Assembly (NCBI GenBank): GCA_035308905.1
Contig: DATGFS010000004.1
Coordinates: 1 to 64,000 of the forward strand
DNA from: a bacterium
GTDB taxonomy: Bacteria; Sysuimicrobiota; Sysuimicrobiia; Sysuimicrobiales; Segetimicrobiaceae
Reading direction: 5' to 3'
DNA: 64,000 nucleotides
In this document: positions 41,946-50,324 of the stretch, in pieces
Layout: each line of letters starts with the position of its first letter
How positions within the stretch are numbered: position 1 is the stretch's first letter
Notes under the pieces: generated by a model
Told to the model about the DNA's origin: nothing
What the model saw: only the letters and a program-made list of their open reading frames with translations
Databases searched by the model: none
Program-made: the position numbers and the translations under genes

Positions 41946-42323
41946 TTAGAGCACCGTGACGCGAAGGTGGGTGACAACCGCCCTGGCGCCTCGCTGGCAT
42001 GAAACGGTGACGGGGTAGGGGCCCGGCTTGGCGATGCCGGGCACCCGGACGTTGAATGTCACCACGCCGGACGGATCGGCCGCCCGAGTCGGCAGCGACG
42101 CGATGGTCCGTCCGGGATCAGTCTGGGCTTGGACGGACGCGCCGCACTGCGCGTACGGCGCCGTCTGGACAACGAGATGCCCTTCCGTCCCGCGCGCAAC
42201 GGGCGTCGTGACCGACACCACCTTCACCGCCATCGGGGCTGGAGCGGCCGCGGCCGCGCAGGCGATCGCGAAAGCGCCGGCGAGACCAATGGACCGGATA
42301 ATCGTGGGATGTGAGAGTCGCAT
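41946..42323 (-). CDS. Secreted protein of unknown function
   Basis: 125 residues with a signal peptide (IGLAGAFAIACAAAAAPAP) and a single beta-rich domain (VKVVSVTTPVARGTEGHLVVQ, VVTFNVRVPGIAKPGPYPVTVSC) that looks like an immunoglobulin-type fold with two cysteines. No enzyme motif. Stop 18 bases from the convergent oxidoreductase gene. Confidence 0.55.
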   Translation of the reverse strand: MRLSHPTIIRSIGLAGAFAIACAAAAAPAPMAVKVVSVTTPVARGTEGHLVVQTAPYAQCGASVQAQTDPGRTIASLPTRAADPSGVVTFNVRVPGIAKPGPYPVTVSCQRGARAVVTHLRVTVL

Positions 42324-42373
42324 AGTACCACGATTTTTCCCGGCCGGGCGGGATGCCTAAACGCGGGAACGCC

Positions 42374-42607
42374 CTATGACTTGGACAGCTTCCCCCAGGC
42401 GCTGTAGCCCTGCATCAACAGAATCCAGCTCTTGTCACGCAGATCCATCGGGAGCAGCTCATGGATCGCGTGCAACTCGTCCAGCTTGGCTTCCATCGCG
42501 CTCTGGACTTGCTTCTTGCTTTCGGCGTCCATATACGCTTGATCGAGAATGCGCAGCTGGCGGTGAATCCGCAGCAGCGACGGGATAACGTTCATCGACA
42601 CGCTCAT
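42374..42607 (-). CDS. Hypothetical 77-residue helical protein
   Basis: ATG 42607. Strongly helical, no membrane segment: LLRIHRQLRILDQAYMDAES, then AMEAKLDELHAIHELLPMDL. Conserved-looking amphipathic helices suggest a small coiled-coil adaptor, but no family is recognised. It lies 20 bases downstream of the STAS gene on the same strand and is probably cotranscribed with it, so it might act with that regulator. Confidence 0.5.
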   Translation of the reverse strand: MSVSMNVIPSLLRIHRQLRILDQAYMDAESKKQVQSAMEAKLDELHAIHELLPMDLRDKSWILLMQGYSAWGKLSKS

Positions 42608-42628
42608 TGCCGTATGCCTCCCTGTGGG

Positions 42629-43036
42629 CTAGCCAGATCCGTTCGGGCGATCGCCGCCGCCGCGGCCCCACGGTGCGTCGGAACCCGACTCGGCGATCGC
42701 GTCATCAACGGTGTCGTGCACGGGAATCACGGTATCGAACCGCAGGCGCCGGAAGAGCGCGCGAAGCGGGGCGTCGGACGACATGACGAGCCGGAGCTGG
42801 CGCCGTCGCGCGCGGAGATCCTCCGCCAGGTCATATAAGAGACGGATCGCGGCGCTGTTGAGGTAGGTGACGCCGGTGACATCGACGGCAAGCAGCGTTT
42901 GGGACGTGAACTCCGTCGCGGCCGCCCGCAGCTCCCGCTCGACTTGGGGCAGACTGACCAGATCGAGATCGCCCTCTACGCGGGCCACCGTGGCGCGCGG
43001 TGGCTGGTGCACCGTGACCTTCGCCTGCGCTCTCAT
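42629..43036 (-). CDS. STAS-domain anti-sigma factor antagonist-like protein
   Basis: 135 residues from ATG 43036. STAS fold: ATVARVEGDLDLVSLPQVERELR (about 15-37), LLAVDVTGVTYLNSAAIRLLY (about 48-68) containing the phosphorylatable Ser position, and a C-terminal helix LFRRLRFDTVIPVHDTVDDAI. The extended Gly/Arg/Asn-rich end is unusual. By family it controls an anti-sigma kinase by partner switching, but no RsbW-like kinase is nearby. Confidence 0.82.
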   Translation of the reverse strand: MRAQAKVTVHQPPRATVARVEGDLDLVSLPQVERELRAAATEFTSQTLLAVDVTGVTYLNSAAIRLLYDLAEDLRARRRQLRLVMSSDAPLRALFRRLRFDTVIPVHDTVDDAIAESGSDAPWGRGGGDRPNGSG

Positions 43037-43187
43037 AGTTGTCCCGGTTTTGGATATACCCGTGCTCCTTACACGCATAAACGCCGCGCGGATGTTCCAT
43101 AAGAGGCTAACGCGCCGGTGACGGGAAGGAATCCCGGCCGCCGAGAGCCGAAAGCCGGTGCGCGGCGTACCCTCGGGAAGGTCGGTC

Positions 43188-43874
43188 ATGGCCCGATCGA
43201 TCGTGTTTCTGGGTTTGACGGCCGTTTTGCTCGCCGCCGCGCCTCCGGCGCCCGCCGCGGGGGCGGCGGCGTTGAGCGTTACCGTAGACAGCTTCCAGAC
43301 GGGCCGCGTGATCCCGCCGATCTACGGCTTTTGCGTCGCGGCGGCGGCGGGCCGCACCGCACCCGGCCCGAACGTCAGTCCGCAGATCTCATGGTCCCAC
43401 GGCCCGGCCGGGACGGCGTCGTACGCGATCCTCGCGGTCGACCCGGACGTGCCGGCGGCGTTCACCGATGCCGACAAAGAGGGCCGGGTGATTCCCGCGG
43501 GCGTCAAGCGGCGTCCGTTTTATCATTGGGTGCTCGTCGATATCCCGCCGTCGAGGACGGCGCTCGCGGAAGGCGAGGACTCGAACGGCTCCGCGGCCAA
43601 GCCCGCGGGGCCGACGGGCCACGGCGCGCGGGGGCTCAACGACTTCGGCGACGGACGCGCGGGCTACGATGGACCCTGCCCGCCGTGGAACGACGCGATC
43701 GCGCACCACTATCACTTTCAGGTGTACGCGCTCGACATCGCGCATCCGCCGCTTGCGGCCGGCTTCACCGGGTCCGATGTCCGGAACGCGATCGGGGGCC
43801 ACGTGCTGGCCCAAGGCGAGGTCGTGGGCCTCTACGCGCTCAATCCGGCCGTCGCGCGAACGCTGCCCCGCTAG
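43188..43874 (+). CDS. Secreted PEBP/YbhB-like protein
   Basis: 228 residues from ATG 43188, signal peptide (IVFLGLTAVLLAAAPPAPAA). The PEBP fold has FCVAAAAGRTAPGPNVSPQISW (about 46-67), AILAVDPDVPAAF (about 79-91), FYHWVLVDIP and HYHFQVYALD, with the ligand-site Asp, Pro and His residues. Bacterial Raf-kinase-inhibitor-like proteins bind phosphate-containing ligands; the function is unclear. Divergent from the STAS gene. Confidence 0.8.
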   Translation: MARSIVFLGLTAVLLAAAPPAPAAGAAALSVTVDSFQTGRVIPPIYGFCVAAAAGRTAPGPNVSPQISWSHGPAGTASYAILAVDPDVPAAFTDADKEGRVIPAGVKRRPFYHWVLVDIPPSRTALAEGEDSNGSAAKPAGPTGHGARGLNDFGDGRAGYDGPCPPWNDAIAHHYHFQVYALDIAHPPLAAGFTGSDVRNAIGGHVLAQGEVVGLYALNPAVARTLPR

Positions 43875-43883
43875 CCGGCCGGG

Positions 43884-45926
43884 CTACGCGCCGGACGCGG
43901 GCGGCGTTCGCTCTTCGGCGAGGCGGACAAACGCGTCGAAGGCCGACGGGTTGGCGAGCGCGTCCCGGCTGGCGGCGCGATCGGGCGGTGCGCCCGCCAG
44001 GATGCGCTTGACCGGAACTTCGAGCTTCTTGCCGTTCAGCGTCCGGGGCACCTCCGCGACCTGATGGATCTCGTCGGGCACGTGGCGGGGCGAAAGCTGG
44101 GCCCGCAGGCGGTCCCGGATCGCCGCCCGCAGCCGATCGTCGAGGGCCGCGCCGTCTTTGACGACCACGAAGAGCAGCAGCCGGCCCTCGCGGCCGAGCT
44201 CGCCGGTGTCGATGACGAGGCTGTCGAGCACTTCGGGCAGCTCCTCCACGACCCGATAGAACTCGCTTGTGCCCATCCGCACGCCTGCCCGATTCAGGGT
44301 GGAGTCCGACCGGCCGTAGATCACGCAGCTGCCGCGCGGCATGATCTTGATCCAGTCACCGTGGCGCCACACGCCCGCGAAGCGCTCGAAATAGCTTTCG
44401 TGGTAGCGCGCGCCGCCGGGATCGTTCCAGAAGCCGACCGGCATCGACGGCATCGGTTCGGTGATGACGAGCTCGCCGACCTCGTCGATCACGGGCCGGC
44501 CGTGCTCGTCCCACGCCTCCACCTTCGCGCCGAGGCCGCGGCACTGAATCTCGCCGGCGCGCACCGGGAGGAGCGGGCAGGACAGCACGAAGGCCGTCGC
44601 CACATCCGTTCCGCCGCTGGCCGAGCCGAGCAGCAGCGACGGGCTCACGTGTTCGTACACCCAGGCGAAGCCTTCCGGAGTGAGCGGCGCGCCGGTTGAC
44701 CCCACGCCGCGGAGGCGGGACAGGTCGAACGTTTTCCCCGGCTCGAGCCCGGCCTTCATGCAGGACAGCAGAAACGGTGCGCTCGTCCCGAAATACGTCA
44801 TGCCGGCGTCCGCTGCGAGCCGCCATAGCGCGCCGAGATCCGGGTAGGCCGGGCTGCCGTCGTACAGGATCGCCGTCGCGCCGACCAGCAGACTCGCGAC
44901 GACGACGTTCCACATCATCCATCCGGTCGTCGAGAACCAGAAGAAGCGGTCGTCCGGCCGCACGTCCGCGTGGAGCGCGAGCCACTTCAGCTGCTCGAGC
45001 AGCACGCCCCCGTGCCCGTGCATGATGCCCTTCGGCAGCCCGGTCGTCCCCGAGGAGTAGAGGATCCACAGCGGATGGTCGAAGGGCACCGGCTCGGGGG
45101 TGAAGTCGCCCGCCGCCCGGGTCATCACGTCGGCCCACGGCCGCGCGCCGTGCAGTCCGGTGAGATCCGCCCGCTCGTTGAGATACGGGACGACGACCAC
45201 GGCCTCCAGCGTAGGGAGCGCCGCGGCGATCTCGCGCACCGCGTCCATGCGATCGTAGCCGCGGCCGTTGTACCGGTAGCCGTCGACGGCGAGCAGCACG
45301 CGCGGCTCGATCTGCCGGAAGCGGTCGACGACGCTGCGAGTGCCGAACTCCGGCGGGCAGCTCGACCAGATCGCCCCGAGCCCGGCCGACGCCAGCAGCG
45401 CCACCGCGGCCTCGGGCCCGTTGGGCAGGTACGCCGCGACGCGGTCGCCGCGCCGCACGCCGAGCCGCCGCAGGCCCGCCGCGGCCGCGGCCACGTCGCG
45501 CCCGAGGTCGTCACGGGTCAGCGTGCGCGGCGGCCGCGTTTCGGAGTAGGCGAGCACGGCCGGCGCGCCGCCGCGGTGCCGGAGGGCCCGCTCGGCAAAG
45601 TTGAGCGTGGCGCCGGGAAACCACCGCGCGCCTTCGGCGCCGCGCCCCCGCTCGAGGATCGCGCCCGGCACCCGCGCGCCCCGCACCTCGAAGAAGTCCC
45701 AGATCGACTCCCAAAATGCCGCGATGTCCCGGACGCTCCACTGCCAGAGGGCGTCGTAGGAATCGAAGACGAGGCCGCGCGTCTCGCGCAGCCACGCGAG
45801 GTACCGCGTGATTTCGGCGCGCGCGCGAACCTCCGCCGTCGGTTCCCACAGCACGGTGCCTTCGGCGACGGGCGCGGCGTTGATGACGTGGCGGCCGGCC
45901 GGGTGCCGGCCGGCAGGGCGGCGCAT
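43884..45926 (-). CDS. Acetoacetyl-CoA synthetase
   Basis: 680 residues, ANL-superfamily ligase. The acetoacetate-CoA ligase N-terminus DSYDALWQWSVRDIAAFWESIWDFFEV (spread over 50-80), phosphate loop YSSGTTGLPKGIMH (about 284-298), and the C-terminal YGRSDSTLNRAGVRMGTSEFY region (about 555-575) with a late acylation-loop Lys in LNGKKLEVPVKR. It activates acetoacetate to acetoacetyl-CoA in the cytosol. It may feed on acetoacetate made by BKACE-type cleavage, but the genes are far apart. Confidence 0.9.
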   Translation of the reverse strand: MRRPAGRHPAGRHVINAAPVAEGTVLWEPTAEVRARAEITRYLAWLRETRGLVFDSYDALWQWSVRDIAAFWESIWDFFEVRGARVPGAILERGRGAEGARWFPGATLNFAERALRHRGGAPAVLAYSETRPPRTLTRDDLGRDVAAAAAGLRRLGVRRGDRVAAYLPNGPEAAVALLASAGLGAIWSSCPPEFGTRSVVDRFRQIEPRVLLAVDGYRYNGRGYDRMDAVREIAAALPTLEAVVVVPYLNERADLTGLHGARPWADVMTRAAGDFTPEPVPFDHPLWILYSSGTTGLPKGIMHGHGGVLLEQLKWLALHADVRPDDRFFWFSTTGWMMWNVVVASLLVGATAILYDGSPAYPDLGALWRLAADAGMTYFGTSAPFLLSCMKAGLEPGKTFDLSRLRGVGSTGAPLTPEGFAWVYEHVSPSLLLGSASGGTDVATAFVLSCPLLPVRAGEIQCRGLGAKVEAWDEHGRPVIDEVGELVITEPMPSMPVGFWNDPGGARYHESYFERFAGVWRHGDWIKIMPRGSCVIYGRSDSTLNRAGVRMGTSEFYRVVEELPEVLDSLVIDTGELGREGRLLLFVVVKDGAALDDRLRAAIRDRLRAQLSPRHVPDEIHQVAEVPRTLNGKKLEVPVKRILAGAPPDRAASRDALANPSAFDAFVRLAEERTPPASGA

Positions 45927-45944
45927 CGTGTGGAGCGGGTTCGA

Positions 45945-46616
45945 CTAGGCTTCGATCAGCCCCTTGCGGATCGCGTAGCGGACGAGCTGCGTGCGGTCGT
46001 GGAGCTCCAGTTTCTCGAGGATGTGGGCGCGGTGCGTTTGGACCGTCTTGACGCTGATAAACAGCTGCTTGCCGATCTCCTGGTTGGTGGCGCCGTGGGC
46101 GATCAGCGTAAGGATTTCCTTCTCGCGGGCGGTGAGGCCGTCGTACGTCTCCCGGTTCTCGCCGCTCTCGACACGCGTGAGGTAGTCCTCGGCGACCGCG
46201 GTGGCCGTCTGCGAGTAGAGGAACGCCTCCCCGCGCGCCGCGGATCGGATCGCTTCGATCAGGTCGGGCGCCGCGTCGTGCTTGAGCACGCAGCCGGACG
46301 ATCCCGCCTTGATCAATTGGAACACGTAGCTGTCGTCGGCGTGCATGGTCAGCGCGATCGTATGCGTCTCGGGCAGCGCGGCGCGAATCTGGCGCGTCGC
46401 CTCGATGCCGTCGAGCCGCGGCATGCTGATGTCAAGCACCGCGACTGTGGGGCGCAGCTGCTTGGCCAGGGCGACCGCCTCGGCGCCGTCCGACGCTTCG
46501 CCGATGACCTCGATGTCGGGCTCGCCGGCGAGGATGCGCTTGACGCCCTCCCGGACGATCGCGTGGTCGTCCGCGAGCAGCACTCTGATCTTGCCGCCCC
46601 CCGCCTCGCCGTTCAT
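45945..46616 (-). CDS. NarL-family response regulator
   Basis: 223 residues from ATG 46616. Receiver with LADDHAIVREG (about 14-24), D in VLDISMPRLDG (about 60-70), K in CVLKHD. LuxR-type helix-turn-helix: LTAREKEILTLIAHGATNQEI and LFISVKTVQTHRAHILEKL near the end. The gene lies 13 bases after the stop of the GAF histidine kinase gene, so they form a two-component pair. Confidence 0.92.
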   Translation of the reverse strand: MNGEAGGGKIRVLLADDHAIVREGVKRILAGEPDIEVIGEASDGAEAVALAKQLRPTVAVLDISMPRLDGIEATRQIRAALPETHTIALTMHADDSYVFQLIKAGSSGCVLKHDAAPDLIEAIRSAARGEAFLYSQTATAVAEDYLTRVESGENRETYDGLTAREKEILTLIAHGATNQEIGKQLFISVKTVQTHRAHILEKLELHDRTQLVRYAIRKGLIEA

Positions 46617-46629
46617 CACGCCCGGTCCG

Positions 46630-48456
46630 TCACGCGGTCTGTCCGCGGCTGGCCACAACCGCGGGAAACTCGGCCACGACCTCGGTCCCGCCCTCGGGCC
46701 GCGAGGCGATCCGCACCGTCCCGCCGAGAGCGGCGGCGCGCTCCACCATGCCGCCGAGGCCCACGCCGACACGGCCGCGCCGCTCCGGGGGCGCGGCCCC
46801 GGCCGTGAGCCCCCGCCCGTTGTCCCGAATCCGCATCAGCAGGCGGTCGCCGGTGCGGGACAGGTCCACGTCCACCCGGGAGGCGCCGGCGTGCTTGACG
46901 GCGTTCCACAGCGCCTCCTGGGCGATTCGGAACACCGTTGTCTCGAGCGTCGGGTCGAGGCGCCCGCTGCCGAGCCGTTCGCTTAGGGTGACCTCGAGCC
47001 CGCGGGAGGCGATCTGGCTCTGCGTATACCACCGCAGCGCCGGCACAAGGCCGAGATCGTCGAGAACCGCGGGCCGAAGGTCGTAGATCAGCCCCCGGAC
47101 CGCTTCCACCGTCCGCGCCGCGAGACGGCGGAGGCGCGCGAGCGTTTCCTGGGTCACCGGCGTGCCGCGGGCGTTCTCGAGCCGCGCCGCCTCGAGCTCC
47201 AGCATCAGACCGGCGAGGGACTGGCCGGCCTCGTCGTGCAGTTCTCGCGCGATGCGCTTGCGCTCGTCCTCCTGCGCGCTGAGGAGCCGGCGGATCAGGT
47301 CGGTGCGGTCGAATTCCTTGTCGCGCAGCTCGTCGAGCAGCTGCGCTTTGTCCATCGCGAGGCTGACCTGCGCGCCGATCGCGGATATCAACGACAGCTC
47401 CCGCCGCGTCGACAGCCGGCCGGACGGTAGGACGAGGTTGAGCACGCCGGCGGTACGAGCGCTGCGGAGGGGCACGCTCGCGTGGCGCAGTGTCGTGCCC
47501 GTACTGGTGAAACGGTCGCAGTCCACCACGCTGCCCTGCGCGGGCAGCCGTCCGGCGCGGAGGAGCTCGAGGCACCGGCACGAGCCCGTTGCCGCTCCCT
47601 GGCCGTTGCGGGCGAGGGGACCCGAGAGCCCGAAGGCGGCCGCGGTCTCGTACCGGCCGCCGCGCTCGAGGAACACCCAGCCCGAATGCGACTGCACCAT
47701 CACACCGGTGGCCCGCAGTACGTCGGTCAGCATGTCGCTCACGTGGCCGGCCTGGTGCAGCGCCGCGCTGATGCCGCTCATCACTTCGAGCGAACGCTGC
47801 CGTTCGAGCGACCGCAGCTGCACGCCCGTGCCGAAGGTCGCCGCGCAGACCGCGCCGATCAGCTCCGAGATGCCGGCGTCGGCGGTCGTGCGTGGAAGGA
47901 ACGACCAGCCGGCGAAGTTGATGCCGATCGCGACGAGCGCGATGAAGATCAGCCGGATAGCGGTGTCGCCGGCCGTCCCCTCCGCATGGTAGTAGCCGCG
48001 GCCCGCGAGGACGAACGCGAACGCCGCAGCGAGCCCCGCGACGGCGCGCGCCGCGCCCGCATGTCCGGGGCCCAGCGCGATGAACAGAGCGGCGGCCGTC
48101 AACAGGCCGCCGTAGCCGATGGCGCCGAGCAGCACGGTGTCCCGGGCGTTGGGGTCGCGCGCGACCGACCCGGTGAGAAAGCAGCCGGCCGCGGCGAGGA
48201 TCAGAATACTCGGAACGAGGGCGAACGGCGCCGGCACGGCCCTCGATACGAGCGCCAGTTCGGTCGCCGACCGCGCCGCCAGCGCGGCGGTGCCGGCAGT
48301 CCACCAGATCACGTACGATAGGCGGGTCTCCACGTACTTGCCGAGGAGCAGCAGCACGATGGCGACATGGATTCCCACGGCAAAATCCAGCATGAGGACC
48401 GGCATGCCCAGTCCGCCACCCCCGTCAGGTCCCAGGGACCCTTCTAACCGCTTCAT
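46630..48456 (-). CDS. Membrane GAF-domain NarL-type histidine kinase
   Basis: 608 residues from ATG 48456. About six to seven hydrophobic segments (residues 15-215), a GAF domain (about 235-385, with SGWVFLERGGRYETAAAFGL), then the HisKA_3 dimerisation helix with His in RKRIARELHDEAGQ and a HATPase domain (ALWNAVKHAG, RDNGRGL, GLGGMVERA). It partners with the regulator encoded just downstream. Upstream is a 52-base nested inverted repeat (48527-48578) in its leader. Confidence 0.88.
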   Translation of the reverse strand: MKRLEGSLGPDGGGGLGMPVLMLDFAVGIHVAIVLLLLGKYVETRLSYVIWWTAGTAALAARSATELALVSRAVPAPFALVPSILILAAAGCFLTGSVARDPNARDTVLLGAIGYGGLLTAAALFIALGPGHAGAARAVAGLAAAFAFVLAGRGYYHAEGTAGDTAIRLIFIALVAIGINFAGWSFLPRTTADAGISELIGAVCAATFGTGVQLRSLERQRSLEVMSGISAALHQAGHVSDMLTDVLRATGVMVQSHSGWVFLERGGRYETAAAFGLSGPLARNGQGAATGSCRCLELLRAGRLPAQGSVVDCDRFTSTGTTLRHASVPLRSARTAGVLNLVLPSGRLSTRRELSLISAIGAQVSLAMDKAQLLDELRDKEFDRTDLIRRLLSAQEDERKRIARELHDEAGQSLAGLMLELEAARLENARGTPVTQETLARLRRLAARTVEAVRGLIYDLRPAVLDDLGLVPALRWYTQSQIASRGLEVTLSERLGSGRLDPTLETTVFRIAQEALWNAVKHAGASRVDVDLSRTGDRLLMRIRDNGRGLTAGAAPPERRGRVGVGLGGMVERAAALGGTVRIASRPEGGTEVVAEFPAVVASRGQTA

Positions 48457-48526
48457 TCCCCGCCGCAGCCCGGAATAATCTCCGGCCGGAGCGGAGGGGA
48501 CCCTCGCGCCCCCCGGCTCGCCCGGC

Positions 48527-48578
48527 GGGCCCTTTGGCCGCATCGGGTCCAGACCCGATTTCGGCCCCAATAGGGCCC
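48527..48578 (-). promoter_or_regulatory. Nested inverted repeat in the kinase leader
   Basis: A 52-base element starting and ending with GGGCCC, with GGCC next inside, and a perfect 8-bp centre (ATCGGGTC/GACCCGAT, 2-base loop). Two similar blocks, GCCCGGAATAATCTCCGG (48468-48485) and GCCCGATTATCTCCGG (48581-48596), flank it. This could be a structured RNA leader or a pair of regulator sites for the kinase gene at 48456. Confidence 0.4.
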
Positions 48579-48645
48579 TCGCCCGATTATCTCCGGAGCC
48601 CGCTGCTGGTAGAGTCGCGGTGAGATGTTGAGGAGCACGGACCGA

Positions 48646-48783
48646 GTGATGCTGACGATCATCTACGGAGTACCGTTCGCCTTGCTGTCGGTAGGGTTTA
48701 TGGGGTTCCTTCGACTCGCTGCTACCCGCCGGCATAACCTCCACCACTTGTCGAGACGGAGACTGTCAGGCCGGGCCTCGTAA
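48646..48783 (+). CDS. Small 45-residue membrane protein
   Basis: GTG 48646 with AGGAG ten bases upstream (ATG 48625 and 48649 are alternatives). The product has one hydrophobic helix (IIYGVPFALLSVGFMGFLRL) and a very basic tail (RRHNLHHLSRRRLSGR). No family recognised. Stop TAA at 48781-48783, 28 bases before a perfect hairpin, which fits a short monocistronic transcript. Confidence 0.45.
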   Translation: MMLTIIYGVPFALLSVGFMGFLRLAATRRHNLHHLSRRRLSGRAS

Positions 48784-48810
48784 CGGGGGGAAACGAGGCT
48801 CGGTCCGTTT

Positions 48811-48841
48811 GCCGGCCGGCGCTCACAGAGCGCCGGCCGGC
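48811..48841 (+). terminator. Perfect 14-bp GC hairpin
   Basis: GCCGGCCGGCGCTC (48811-48824) pairs fully with GAGCGCCGGCCGGC (48828-48841), loop ACA. The following TGCGTTTATG is only weakly T-rich, so it may terminate inefficiently or be an RNA-stabilising hairpin. It separates the small membrane ORF from the enoyl-CoA hydratase gene. Confidence 0.55.
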
Positions 48842-48916
48842 TGCGTTTATGGGCACGACACACAGAAGGAATGCCCCGTCGTCCGCCCAACGTTGTTCCG
48901 AGAGGAGGTGATGAGC

Positions 48917-49762
48917 ATGGATTCGCCGGTCGAGCATGGGCACGCCACCCCGCGGCACGCTACCCCGCCCCGCGAAGACGGTAGAACGGCGGAGAAGCCG
49001 CTCCTGCTCTACGAGGTCAGAGACGGGGTGGCCGTGCTCACCCTCAATCATCCCGAGCGGCGCAACGCGCTCTCGCGCGCGATGCTCCAGGACCTGAAGC
49101 GGTCCCTCGACCGGGCGGCGGCCGACGACCAGGTCCGCGCCGTCGTCATCCGCGCGGTCGGGCCGGTCTTCAGTTCCGGCCACGACCTTCGCGAGCTCGT
49201 CGGACAGCCGGAGGCGGACGTCTCCGCGCTCTTCGACGTCTGTACCGACGTGATGGAGACCGTGCGGATGCTTCCGAAGCCGGTGATCGCGCAGGTGCAC
49301 GCGCTCGCCACCGCGGCCGGGTGCCAGCTGGTCGCGACGTGCGATCTCGTGGTGGCGTCGGAGAACGCCACGTTCGCCACCCCCGGAGTCAAGAACGGTC
49401 TCTTCTGCACGACCCCCGGGGTGGCGGTCGCGCGCGCGGTCGGGCCGCGCAAAGCAATGGAAATGCTGCTCACCGGCACGCCGATCAGCGCCGAGGAGGC
49501 CCGGCGGGCCGATCTGGTCAACCGGATCGTTCCCGCAGACCGGCTCGAGGAAGAGACGATGGCCCTCGCCCGGCAGGTGATCGCGGCGAGCGCCTATACG
49601 CTCGCCATCGGCAAGCGGGGCTTCTATCAGCAGATCGCCAAGGACCGGCCGGAGGCCTACGCGGTCGCCCAAAAGGTGATGGTCGAGAACGCGCTGGCGC
49701 CGGACGCGCAAGAGGGGATGCGGGCGTTTCTCGAAAAGCGCCCGCCGCGGTGGCGCCATTAG
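48917..49762 (+). CDS. Enoyl-CoA hydratase/isomerase family protein
   Basis: 281 residues from ATG 48917, chosen because AGGAGG (48903-48908) is eight bases upstream; an ATG at 48911 is too close. A crotonase fold: VAVLTLNHPERRNALSRAML (about 35-54), oxyanion loop VFSSGHDLREL (about 80-90), and ATAAGCQLVATCDLVVASENA (about 118-138). The usual catalytic Glu positions are not obvious, and the style is close to ECHDC3-like proteins, so classical hydratase activity is uncertain. Confidence 0.85.
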   Translation: MDSPVEHGHATPRHATPPREDGRTAEKPLLLYEVRDGVAVLTLNHPERRNALSRAMLQDLKRSLDRAAADDQVRAVVIRAVGPVFSSGHDLRELVGQPEADVSALFDVCTDVMETVRMLPKPVIAQVHALATAAGCQLVATCDLVVASENATFATPGVKNGLFCTTPGVAVARAVGPRKAMEMLLTGTPISAEEARRADLVNRIVPADRLEEETMALARQVIAASAYTLAIGKRGFYQQIAKDRPEAYAVAQKVMVENALAPDAQEGMRAFLEKRPPRWRH

Positions 49763-49766
49763 CGCT

Positions 49767-50315
49767 GTGACGCGACGGGCCGCCGCGCTGGCGGCGGGGA
49801 TCGCAATCGGCACGATCGTGGGCATCTGCCTGCCGGGCGATCTTCCGTCGGCAGCCATGAAATTAGAGCCGGCCGGCTTCTCGCTTCGGGCCGCCCAGGC
49901 GGCCGTTCGCGCGCCGGACTTCCGCCTGCCGCTGCTCGGCGGGGGCACCACCGGTCTCGGCGCATATAAAGGAAAGCCGGTGATCCTGCTGTTTTGGGCG
50001 CCGTGGTGCCCGACCTGCAACGGCGAGGCCCCGGGATGGGAACGGGCGTACGGCGAGGCCAAGGCCAAGGGCGTGGCGATGCTCGGTATCGGGCTGCTTG
50101 ACGGCCGGGAGGCCTGTCGGGGGTTCGTCGCGCGCTATCATCTCACGTTTCCGAACGCCTACGATGCGGACGGACGCGTGGCGAAGGCCTACGGGTTCAC
50201 GTATCAGCCGTACTGGGCCCTGATTTCGCGAGCGGGCGTGCTGGTTCGTCATGAATACGGCCCGGCGAGCCAGGCCGAACTGCGCACCACGATTGACACG
50301 CTGGCGGAGCGGTAG
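49767..50315 (+). CDS. TlpA-like thiol-disulfide oxidoreductase
   Basis: 182 residues. N-terminal membrane anchor or signal (AAALAAGIAIGTIVGICL), then a thioredoxin fold with active site APWCPTCNGEAPGWE (about 78-92; Cys at 81 and 84), and a cis-Pro region YQPYWALIS. It probably acts outside the membrane to keep cysteines reduced, for example in cytochrome c maturation. The CcdA gene that can supply its electrons follows after nine bases. Confidence 0.87.
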   Translation: MTRRAAALAAGIAIGTIVGICLPGDLPSAAMKLEPAGFSLRAAQAAVRAPDFRLPLLGGGTTGLGAYKGKPVILLFWAPWCPTCNGEAPGWERAYGEAKAKGVAMLGIGLLDGREACRGFVARYHLTFPNAYDADGRVAKAYGFTYQPYWALISRAGVLVRHEYGPASQAELRTTIDTLAER

Positions 50316-50324
50316 CGGCGGCCG

